From Proteobacteria bacterium SG_bin6 (GTDB taxonomy: Bacteria > Pseudomonadota > Alphaproteobacteria > Sphingomonadales > Sphingomonadaceae): a stretch of 23,884 bases of DNA. A model generated the notes under the pieces. The model saw nothing but the letters and a program-made list of their open reading frames with translations. It was not told the DNA's origin and ran no database searches. The position numbers were made by a program, and so were the translations under genes. This document shows, piece after piece, positions 1 to 7,020 of this stretch (within the stretch, counting starts at the first letter, position 1; each line of letters starts with the position of its first letter). The stretch is from positions 1-23,884 of the forward strand of contig LWDJ01000018.1 of the NCBI GenBank assembly GCA_002083435.1, given 5' to 3'.

Positions 1-160
1 CGGCCTGCACAAGGATAAGCTGTTCTACCCCACAGGCCGTGGCCTTGGCCACCACCTCTGCGATGGTCACGTCACGGTAGAGAGCCGCTTGGTCAGGCGT
101 CAGCCAATCATAATCGCCCCGCACGAGCGACCAGACATGGGCATGGCTATCCATGATCAT
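1..160 (-). CDS. Amidohydrolase, sugar-lactonase type (N-terminal fragment)
   Basis: Only the first 53 residues are in the window; the gene runs off the left edge. The reading frame opens MIMDSHAHVWSLVRGDYDWL, and the D-x-H-x-H (DSHAH) metal-binding start is the signature of the amidohydrolase-2 family, which includes L-fuconolactonase and L-rhamnono-lactonase. The ATG at 160 overlaps the stop of the upstream aldo/keto reductase by 4 bases (ATGA), so the two are translationally coupled; a second ATG at 154 is also possible. By position next to an L-fucose dehydrogenase-type reductase and opposite an L-fuconate dehydratase, the likely job is hydrolysis of L-fucono-lactone to L-fuconate in the cytoplasm. 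Family membership is fairly secure; substrate is inferred from context. Confidence 0.8.
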   Translation of the reverse strand, partial: MIMDSHAHVWSLVRGDYDWLTPDQAALYRDVTIAEVVAKATACGVEQLILVQA

Positions 161-1101
161 GCGATGCCCTCGTTCAGCCTTGCCCACAGCGCTTCGGGAA
201 TCTTGGTGGCGGCGCTCGTGACGGCGGCGGCGACTTCCCCCGCGTCCCGAGCGCCGACCAACGTCATCGTTACGGCCGGATGGCGCGCGGCAAACTGGAT
301 CGCGGCCGCCGTGATCGGCACCCCGAACGCAGCGCAGAGCGTGCGCAGGCTATCCCGCCTCGCCAGCAGCGTTGCGGAGGCCGGCGCATAATCGAACATA
401 TCACCCCCCGCGAGCAGGCCCGAGTTGAAGATCCCGGCAGCCCAGACTTCCACCCCCGCAGCCAAGGCGCGATCGAGCAGCGCTAGGCCGCTGCGATCCA
501 TAAGCGTGTAACGCCCCGCAAGCAGAATCACGTCGATCGGGAATCGATCGAGCAGCTGCATGGCGACCTGCCACTCGTTGACACCGAGGCCGATTCTGCC
601 CACGCGCCCTTCGGCCTTAAGCCGCGCCATCGTCGGCAGCGCCTCTGTAAGCGCCTGCGCGAACACCGCATCGGCGCCGGAGCCGTGGGTCATAGCGCCG
701 ATGTCATGCAACAAAAGCGTGTCGATGGTGTCCCGCCCCAACCGGGCGCAGCTTTCCTCAAAGCCGCGCAGGATGGCCGGTTCGGCATAGTCGAAGCGGG
801 TCCCATACCGGTCTCCGCCAATGAAATGGCTAGCGGGCTGCCCGGTGGCAGGCGTCAGTGTACGACCTACCTTGGTTGACAAGGTGCATCGCGCGGATGG
901 GTGGCGCGCTAGCCATCCGCCGATCCGGCTCTCGCTCAGCCCCGATCCATAAAGCGGCGCGGTGTCAATGTGAAGGATCCCCGCCGCGTGGGCGGCAGTG
1001 AGCGTGGCGAAGGCCGTCTCTTCGTCGACGCCGGCATACAGCCCGGCGAGCGGCGCGGCGCCCAGCGCAAGCCGTACCGGGAAGACAGTGTCGGTGGTCA
1101 T
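157..1101 (-). CDS. Aldo/keto reductase, L-fucose dehydrogenase type
   Basis: This 314-residue protein has the aldo/keto reductase (beta/alpha)8 fold markers: the catalytic tetrad can be placed at Asp46 and Tyr51 (HIDTAPLYGSG), Lys77 (STKVGR) and His132 (LLLHDIG). The N-terminus LALGAAPLAGLY resembles the group that holds NAD(P)-dependent L-fucose/D-threo-aldose 1-dehydrogenases and pyridoxal 4-dehydrogenase. Expected reaction: oxidation of L-fucose to the lactone in the cytoplasm, the first step of non-phosphorylative L-fucose breakdown. It lies 38 bp downstream of the IclR gene and overlaps the amidohydrolase by 4 bp, which fits a regulator-dehydrogenase-lactonase operon. The family is clear; the preference for L-fucose over L-galactose or D-arabinose cannot be read from sequence. 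Confidence 0.85.
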   Translation of the reverse strand: MTTDTVFPVRLALGAAPLAGLYAGVDEETAFATLTAAHAAGILHIDTAPLYGSGLSESRIGGWLARHPSARCTLSTKVGRTLTPATGQPASHFIGGDRYGTRFDYAEPAILRGFEESCARLGRDTIDTLLLHDIGAMTHGSGADAVFAQALTEALPTMARLKAEGRVGRIGLGVNEWQVAMQLLDRFPIDVILLAGRYTLMDRSGLALLDRALAAGVEVWAAGIFNSGLLAGGDMFDYAPASATLLARRDSLRTLCAAFGVPITAAAIQFAARHPAVTMTLVGARDAGEVAAAVTSAATKIPEALWARLNEGIA

Positions 1102-1118
1102 TCACTCATGTAACGGTA

Positions 1119-1130
1119 TTTCACGTATAA
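1119..1130. promoter_or_regulatory. Candidate operator upstream of the aldo/keto reductase
   Basis: Read in the direction of the reductase gene, this is TTATACGTGAAA, ending 17 bp before its ATG. It is nearly the same as the motif TCATATGTGAAA upstream of the divergent L-fuconate dehydratase gene (10 of 12 positions), in the same orientation relative to the gene. The shared pattern T[TC]ATA[CT]GTGAAA is a plausible binding site for the local IclR regulator. This is seen as a repeat; the regulator assignment is inference. Confidence 0.4.
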
Positions 1131-1139
1131 ACGTAATCG

Positions 1140-1913
1140 TCATCCAACGCGAAGATACTCGCTGATCCGCGCCGCTGCAGCCCTGACCTCCACCATTGCC
1201 TCCTCGACGGTGCACCGGGCGGACCGTCCGGAGACGAACGGCACGACAAGACCGGCAACCGGGCCCGCCGTCTCCACATCGAACACTGGCGCGCCAAGAT
1301 CGGTCACCGCGTCCACGAACGCGCTTGGGCCGATATGGTAACCCTTGGTGAGAATCCGCTCGCAATCGCTGAAAAATGCCGCCAACTCGGATGAGTTGGC
1401 TGCTTCCCGCTCCAATTCATCGCGCAACGCGGCACGGGCGGACTGAGGCAGGAAAGCGAAAAGAAGGCGGCCCGAGGTAGAAGCGACGATCGGGCGCCGA
1501 TAACCCAGCCTGACTGCGAACCCCAGCAGTCCCGGACTTTCGACGCGCGCGATCACCACCATGTCGCCCGCACTTCGAACAGCCAGGTGGCACGATTGAT
1601 AGAGGGTTTCGGCCAGCTGATGCATCACCGGCATCGCCGCATCGTGAAGATTGCGCCTGGGCGGCACACGCATCGCGATGTCGAATAGGCGGCTGGCGAG
1701 CTCAAACCGATCATCGCCGCCCCGCCGCAAATAACCGAAGCGTTCGAGCACGACGAGCATCCGATAGATCTCGTTTCGAGACCGCCCCAGCGCGGCGGCG
1801 ACTTCGCCCATCGCTAGCGGCTCTGCGCTCTCAGCCAGAAGTTCGAGGATTTCCAGGCCCTTCGTCAGTGCCGGCGCCTCGTATGCTGACTTCATTCCGT
1901 CCCGATCGGCCAT
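1140..1913 (-). CDS. IclR-family transcriptional regulator
   Basis: A 257-residue protein with the IclR layout: an N-terminal winged helix-turn-helix at about residues 15-75 (ALTKGLEILELLAES, then AALGRSRNEIYRMLVVLERFGYL), followed by an effector-binding domain from about residue 85 (ASTSGRLLFAFLP, then GYHIGPSAFVDAVTDLGAPVFD). The ATG at 1913 has a good Shine-Dalgarno, AAGGA, six bases upstream. It sits between the dehydrogenase/lactonase genes it leads and the divergent L-fuconate dehydratase operon, so local control of both arms by a sugar acid or ketodeoxy acid intermediate is likely. The family is secure; ligand and sign of regulation are unknown. Confidence 0.93.
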   Translation of the reverse strand: MADRDGMKSAYEAPALTKGLEILELLAESAEPLAMGEVAAALGRSRNEIYRMLVVLERFGYLRRGGDDRFELASRLFDIAMRVPPRRNLHDAAMPVMHQLAETLYQSCHLAVRSAGDMVVIARVESPGLLGFAVRLGYRRPIVASTSGRLLFAFLPQSARAALRDELEREAANSSELAAFFSDCERILTKGYHIGPSAFVDAVTDLGAPVFDVETAGPVAGLVVPFVSGRSARCTVEEAMVEVRAAAARISEYLRVG

Positions 1914-1993
1914 GAAAAGTCCTTAGACCGCTTGCCCGCGCCCCGCAAACATGCTCATATGTGAAACGACGAGTCATATAGAAACGGGAGAGC
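1914..1993. promoter_or_regulatory. Divergent intergenic control region with direct repeats
   Basis: These 80 bp separate the IclR gene from the L-fuconate dehydratase gene and must hold both promoters. Two imperfect direct repeats are visible on the plus strand: TCATATGTGAAACG at 1955-1968 and TCATATAGAAACG at 1974-1986, 19 bp apart. The first contains the motif shared with the site upstream of the aldo/keto reductase. A weak -35/-10 pair for the plus operon could be TTGCCC (1932) and TCATAT (1955) with a 17-bp spacer, which would place the repeat over the -10. The repeats are seen directly; their role as operators is inference. Confidence 0.45.
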
Positions 1994-3313
1994 GTGTTGC
2001 GCATCGTCGGACTCGACGTGGAAGACCTGCGTTTTCCAACCTCGGCGACCTTGGCTGGTTCGGACGCTATGAACCGCGCCCCCGATTATTCGGCTGCCTA
2101 TGTCGTTCTGCGCACCGACACCTCGGTCGAGGGGCATGGGTTCACTTTCACCATCGGGCGCGGCAACGAACTGTGCGTGGCGGCGATCGAGGCGCTCCGG
2201 CCGATGGTGGTCGGCCAGGATCTGGGCGCCGTCACCGGCGAGATGAGCCGGTTTTGGCGATCGCTAGCTGGGGACAGTCAGTTGCGCTGGACCGGGCCCG
2301 AAAAGGGCGTGGTTCACCTCGCGCTGGCAGCCGTGATGAACGCCATCTGGGATTTGTGGGCCCGTGCAGAGGGCAAACCGGTTTGGCGACTGGTTGCGGA
2401 TATGACGCCGGCGCAGATCGTTTCGCTGATCGACTTCCGGCATATCATCGACGCGCTGTCGCCAACGGAAGCGGAGGCTATGCTCGCCGCGCATCTGCCG
2501 GGCCGGCGGGAACGCATCGCGATGCTCGCGGATCGGGGGTATCCAGCCTACACGACCTCGGCGGGCTGGCTGGGCTATACCGACACGGAAATCCGCAGGC
2601 TTTGCCAAACTGGCGTCGCCGAAGGATGGGATGCCTTCAAGATCAAGGTGGGCGCCGACGCCGCCGATGATGCCCGGCGCTGCGCGATCATGCGCGCCGA
2701 AATCGGCCCCGACCGGCGCTTGATGATCGACGCCAACCAGGTGTGGGAAATCGACCAGGCGATCGAGCGAACGACCGCGCTCTCCGTTTATGATCCCTGG
2801 TGGATTGAAGAACCCGTCAGCCCCGATGATATTCTCGGCCACGCCCGCGTCGCCCGCGCGGTTCGTCCGATTCGCGTTGCCACGGGCGAGCAGGCCGCCA
2901 ACCGCGTCATCTTCAAACAGCTTTTGCAGGCGGACGCGATTGATGTCGTACAGCTCGACAATTGCCGGCTGGGCGGCCTGAACGAAGTCTTGGCAGTCCT
3001 GCTGCTCGCCGCCAAATTCGGCAAGCCCGTCTGCCCGCACGCGGGCGGCGTCGGCTTGTGCGAATATGCCCAGCACGTCTCCGCCATCGATTACATCTGC
3101 ATCAGCGGATCATTGGACGGGCGGATGACGGAATACGCCGGCCATCTCCACGAGCATTTCGTCGATCCCGTTCGCATTGAGCGCGGCCGCTACCGGCTGA
3201 CCAGCGCCCCCGGCTTCAGCGCCGAAATCCTGCCGGCGTCGCGGGCACGGTACCGTTTCACGATCGCGGACTCAGCACCAATGAAGACGGCCTCGGGCAC
3301 GATCCTTGGCTGA
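1994..3313 (+). CDS. fucD: L-fuconate dehydratase (enolase superfamily)
   Basis: This 439-residue protein matches the mandelate racemase/enolase superfamily and, in length and motif positions, the L-fuconate dehydratase subgroup. Visible catalytic residues are Lys216 and Lys218 (FKIKVG), the metal ligands Asp246 (MIDAN), Glu272 (WIEEP) and Glu299 (ATGEQ), and His349 (CPHAGG). These spacings match the Xanthomonas campestris enzyme as I recall it, with a constant offset of two residues. It dehydrates L-fuconate to 2-keto-3-deoxy-L-fuconate in the cytoplasm. The GTG at 1994 lies 3 bases after GGGAG; a TTG at 1997 would have better spacing, so the start is uncertain by one codon. It heads the plus-strand operon, with the TonB receptor gene 18 bp downstream. 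Confidence 0.9.
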   Translation: MLRIVGLDVEDLRFPTSATLAGSDAMNRAPDYSAAYVVLRTDTSVEGHGFTFTIGRGNELCVAAIEALRPMVVGQDLGAVTGEMSRFWRSLAGDSQLRWTGPEKGVVHLALAAVMNAIWDLWARAEGKPVWRLVADMTPAQIVSLIDFRHIIDALSPTEAEAMLAAHLPGRRERIAMLADRGYPAYTTSAGWLGYTDTEIRRLCQTGVAEGWDAFKIKVGADAADDARRCAIMRAEIGPDRRLMIDANQVWEIDQAIERTTALSVYDPWWIEEPVSPDDILGHARVARAVRPIRVATGEQAANRVIFKQLLQADAIDVVQLDNCRLGGLNEVLAVLLLAAKFGKPVCPHAGGVGLCEYAQHVSAIDYICISGSLDGRMTEYAGHLHEHFVDPVRIERGRYRLTSAPGFSAEILPASRARYRFTIADSAPMKTASGTILG

Positions 3314-3331
3314 CATACAGGGAGGACAGAC

Positions 3332-5638
3332 ATGAGGCACCTTGCAACTCTTCTGACGGGTGTTGCCGCGATCACCGCAGTCCCCGCCAAGACGCAAATC
3401 CCGCCGCGCTCCCCGGCGGCGCCCACCGGAGCGCCAGCCGACGATACCGACAACGCCGATATCGTCGTTACCGCGCAAAAGCGCCCGGAGCGGCTGCAGG
3501 AAACGCCGCTTGCCATCACCGTGTTCAATCAGGATCGGCTCGACGCCAATGTCAGCCGTGGCCTTGTCGAAACGGTGCAGCGCGTGCCAGGCGTCAGCTT
3601 CACCTCGGGGAACACGGCGCGCGCGGAAGGCGTACGGATACGCGGCATTGGTACAGCATCGTTCAGCGAGGGTGTGACGGGCTCGGTCGCGACGGTTATC
3701 GACGGGGTGGTCATCGGTCGCCAGGCGCAGGGTCAGTTCGAACTCAACGACATTGAACAGATCGAGGTGCTACGGGGGCCCCAGGGCACCTTGTTCGGCG
3801 CCACCGCGACCGCGGGCGCGATCAACATTATCACCCAACGCCCCAGCAATCGCCTTTCCGTTGCCGGCGACGTGCAATATGGCAATTTCAACGAGACAAG
3901 AGCGCGTGCCTCGATCAGCGGCCCCATTGTCGGCGACAAGGTGAAGGCGCGACTGTCAGGCTATTACAGCGTGCGCGACGGTGAAGTGATAAATGTTACC
4001 AACGGCCTCGATCTGAACAATCGTAACGAATATGGCTTTCGCGGAAAGGTGGAAGTTCAGGCAAACCCCAATCTGAACCTGCTGTTCAGCGGTGATTACA
4101 TTGAAAGCCGCAATCGCTGTTGTTCCTTGTCGTTCCGAAGCGTCGCCGCGCCCGCGCTGGTCGCGCCGGTCATCGCATCGCCGTCCAATCGGCAGGTGGG
4201 CCTCGACCAGGCACCGACAGCGCAGGTCAATCGGGGTTGGGGGGCATCGGTTGAGGCCAATTACGATCTTGGCGGCACGCGCCTGACGGCTATTACCGCT
4301 TATCGCGGCTGGAGCTTCAGCGATGGCGGCGATTCCGATTTCACGACGAACAATATCATCCCTTTCGCCGGGACAAACAATGAGCTGAACCAGTATAGCG
4401 TTGAACTGCGCGCAGCGAGCACCGGTAATCGCAATTTCAATTACGTTGCTGGCTTTTTCTATTTCGATCAGACACTCGACGCCAATTCTCGCTTCGATCA
4501 GCGCCTTGCCCCGCTCTTTGTCGGTGGAGCAACGGGCAGCGCGATCGGTGCTATTCGCGAAACCGCTGTCCGCACGGTTTCACAGAGCCAATATGCGCTC
4601 TTCGCGCAGCTCGATTACAGGATCACCCATCGGCTGAAGCTGATCGGCGGCCTGCGCGCAACCCGGTTCGACCTAGGGCTCAACTTCGCGCGTGCCAACA
4701 CCAATCCGTTGCTGGGCACGATCACGGGGGCGCCGTTCAATGGGCTGCTCGTGCTCGGCCTACCGACCGCGTTCACGACGACAAATGATGACAACGACGT
4801 GTCGGGCAAAGTCGGCCTGCAATACCAAGCGGCAAGCAATCTTGGTTTCTATGTCAGCTATACCCGCGGCTATAAAGGTCCGGCGGTGCGGGCAGACTCA
4901 GGCGATCCCATCGCCGGATCGGATGTGGCTAACACGGCGCGGATCGCGCCCGAGACGGTGGACGCCGTCGAAGCCGGCATCCGTAGCCAATTCTTCAACC
5001 GCCGGCTGACGCTGAATCTGACCGGCTTCTACAGCCAGTTCAACAATTTCCAGGCCAATACAGTAAATCCTGCCAACCCAGTGCAGCAATCGCTGGTGAA
5101 CGCCGGCAGCGTTTCCACCCGGGGGTTTGAACTGGAAGCCGCCGCCCGGCCCTTGGCCGGTTTGAATCTGGGCGGATCGCTGGCTTATATCGATGCGCGA
5201 TATGGCAATATCCTGGTGTCGTGCAGCGCGTTCCGAACGGTGGCCGGGTGCACGCCGTCGGGCGCGGCGTTCTTGCTCAACCTTAGCGGCCAACAGTTCC
5301 AGAACGCGCCACAGTGGACGGCCGTGGCGAACGCGGCCTATGAGTTCGACCTGAGCAACTCAATCAAGGCGTTCGTTCGGGGCGAAGTACAATATCGGTC
5401 CAGCGTGTTTTTCGCATTCAACCGCGATCCCTTAAGCTTCCAGCCCGCTTATACGCTCTACAACGGCAACATCGGGATCAAGACGCAAAACGATAAGCTG
5501 TCGCTTACCTTGTACATGAAGAATATCGGTGGCGAAGATTACGCGCTGTTGACCGCTCGCAGCGCATTGACGCCGGGCGCGCTGCAAATCCTTGGTCAAC
5601 AGCGCAGCTATGGCGCCGTGATCGGGTTCAAGTTTTGA
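3332..5638 (+). CDS. TonB-dependent outer-membrane receptor
   Basis: A 768-residue protein with a start well supported by GGAGG six bases upstream of the ATG. The first 20 or so residues form a weak signal peptide (MRHLATLLTGVAAITAVPA). Then come the sphingomonad-style TonB-box region DIVVTAQKR at about residues 45-53, a plug domain (about 55-170, with RGPQGTLFGATATAGAINI) and a long 22-strand-type beta-barrel ending in GFKF with a terminal aromatic residue, as outer-membrane barrels do. It should import a glycan fragment across the outer membrane using TonB-ExbBD energy. No SusD-like partner is present. Its place in the fucose/xylose operon points to a fucosylated, xylose-containing oligosaccharide, but the ligand is inferred. 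Confidence 0.95.
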   Translation: MRHLATLLTGVAAITAVPAKTQIPPRSPAAPTGAPADDTDNADIVVTAQKRPERLQETPLAITVFNQDRLDANVSRGLVETVQRVPGVSFTSGNTARAEGVRIRGIGTASFSEGVTGSVATVIDGVVIGRQAQGQFELNDIEQIEVLRGPQGTLFGATATAGAINIITQRPSNRLSVAGDVQYGNFNETRARASISGPIVGDKVKARLSGYYSVRDGEVINVTNGLDLNNRNEYGFRGKVEVQANPNLNLLFSGDYIESRNRCCSLSFRSVAAPALVAPVIASPSNRQVGLDQAPTAQVNRGWGASVEANYDLGGTRLTAITAYRGWSFSDGGDSDFTTNNIIPFAGTNNELNQYSVELRAASTGNRNFNYVAGFFYFDQTLDANSRFDQRLAPLFVGGATGSAIGAIRETAVRTVSQSQYALFAQLDYRITHRLKLIGGLRATRFDLGLNFARANTNPLLGTITGAPFNGLLVLGLPTAFTTTNDDNDVSGKVGLQYQAASNLGFYVSYTRGYKGPAVRADSGDPIAGSDVANTARIAPETVDAVEAGIRSQFFNRRLTLNLTGFYSQFNNFQANTVNPANPVQQSLVNAGSVSTRGFELEAAARPLAGLNLGGSLAYIDARYGNILVSCSAFRTVAGCTPSGAAFLLNLSGQQFQNAPQWTAVANAAYEFDLSNSIKAFVRGEVQYRSSVFFAFNRDPLSFQPAYTLYNGNIGIKTQNDKLSLTLYMKNIGGEDYALLTARSALTPGALQILGQQRSYGAVIGFKF

Positions 5639-7020
5639 ACGCGGCGGAACTTGACGCGGCTACCAATCCGGTAGCGGCCCGGGCCGATCAGCGGATCGGA
5701 ACGCGCAGCTTGGCGCTCTATGCGCTGCCGAATGTGCCACATTCTCTGGCGCTCTTGCCGGTGATCAACTTCGTTCCCGCATTCTATGCGGATGAACGCG
5801 CGCTACCCCTCGCGCTGGTCGGGCTGATGCTGTTCCTGACGCGAATCACCGACATTTTCACCGATCCCATCATCGGCATTTGGAGTGATTGCCTCCGGAC
5901 GCGCATCGGCCGACGCAAGCCGTTCATTCTGGCGGGTCTGCCCATCATCTGCGCGTCGGTATGGTTCGTCTTCGTTCCCCCGGCGGAGGCGGGGCTGATG
6001 GCGTTGTTCGGGGGGCTGTTCTTCATCTATCTCGGCTTCACCATCGTCGATCTGCCTTACAACGCCTGGGGCGCCGAGCTTTCGAACGATTATGACGAAC
6101 GGTCGCGGATCAGCGCCTGGCGCGGCGCGGCAGGGTCGGTCGGCACATTGGCCGCGCTCAGCATTCCGTTGCTGCTCCAATCGCTGGGCCAACCGGGCAC
6201 CGGAACAGCCTTGTTCTGGATGGCGCTGTTCTTCGTGATCGCCCAGCCCGCCGCCTTTCTGCTGACCATCATGCGCTTGCCCGAGTCGGCCCCCGCCGAT
6301 CTCAACGAAACACCGCAGCCCTTTGTGCAGAGCCTGCGCATGACCCTGAGCAATGGCCCCTTTGTCCGGCTGCTGATCGCGACCACGTTGATCATCGCTG
6401 CGATGACGATCGGGGCGACGTTGAACCTGCTGATGTTCAAGCACGTCATCGGGGCGCAGGAAGCGTTTCCGGTGGCAATCTTTCTGCAGAACATCGCGGC
6501 GCTGATCGGTATTCCGCTGTGGACAATGGTGGCGCGGCGGCGCGGCAAGCATGGCGCGATGGCGGCCGCCGCCGCGTGGATCGCGCTTTGCCTGGCGGGT
6601 TCGTTCCTATGGGGACGCGGCGATGCGATCGGCTTTTCGGCGACGATGATCGCGCTCGGCCTGGGCTTGGGCGGGCTGTTGTTCCTGGCGCAGGCATTGA
6701 CCGCCGACGTTACCGACAAGGATCTACTCGAAACAGGGCGGGAGCGGACCGCGACCTATTATGCGGTGCTCGGCATGGGCACCAAAGCGGCGATCGCGGT
6801 GGGGGTGCTGCTGGGCACCTCGGTGCCGGCGCTCACCGGCTTCCAGCCTTCTGACCCGGTTCATTCGGCCGGCAGCCTGCTCGGCGTCCGCGCGGTCTAT
6901 GCCTTTGCAGGGCTGCCGCTGATGATCGCCGCGATCTGGCTGCTCTGGCACTATCCGCTGACGCGCGCCGCCCAGGAGGAACTGCGCGCCGCCATCGCCG
7001 CACGCCGGGCGAAGCCGTGA
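5635..7020 (+). CDS. GPH-family sugar:cation symporter (MFS)
   Basis: A 461-residue inner-membrane protein with about 12 hydrophobic segments. The glycoside-pentoside-hexuronide family signature is clear: LTRITDIFTDPIIGIWSD at about residues 68-85, with Asp73 and Asp77, then RIGRRKPFILAG at 90-101. A TTG start overlaps the receptor stop by 4 bases (TTGA), so translation is coupled; there is no better internal start close by. It would carry an oligosaccharide or free sugar from periplasm to cytoplasm by cation symport. Together with the receptor upstream and two glycosidases lacking signal peptides downstream, it suggests that intact oligosaccharide enters the cytoplasm. The substrate is not readable from sequence. 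Confidence 0.9.
   Translation: MNAAELDAATNPVAARADQRIGTRSLALYALPNVPHSLALLPVINFVPAFYADERALPLALVGLMLFLTRITDIFTDPIIGIWSDCLRTRIGRRKPFILAGLPIICASVWFVFVPPAEAGLMALFGGLFFIYLGFTIVDLPYNAWGAELSNDYDERSRISAWRGAAGSVGTLAALSIPLLLQSLGQPGTGTALFWMALFFVIAQPAAFLLTIMRLPESAPADLNETPQPFVQSLRMTLSNGPFVRLLIATTLIIAAMTIGATLNLLMFKHVIGAQEAFPVAIFLQNIAALIGIPLWTMVARRRGKHGAMAAAAAWIALCLAGSFLWGRGDAIGFSATMIALGLGLGGLLFLAQALTADVTDKDLLETGRERTATYYAVLGMGTKAAIAVGVLLGTSVPALTGFQPSDPVHSAGSLLGVRAVYAFAGLPLMIAAIWLLWHYPLTRAAQEELRAAIAARRAKP

Noticed and set aside
3332..5638. SusC/SusD-type pair around the TonB receptor
   Set aside because: The receptor has no SusD-like lipoprotein neighbour and lacks an N-terminal SusC extension; it is an ordinary TonB-dependent receptor.
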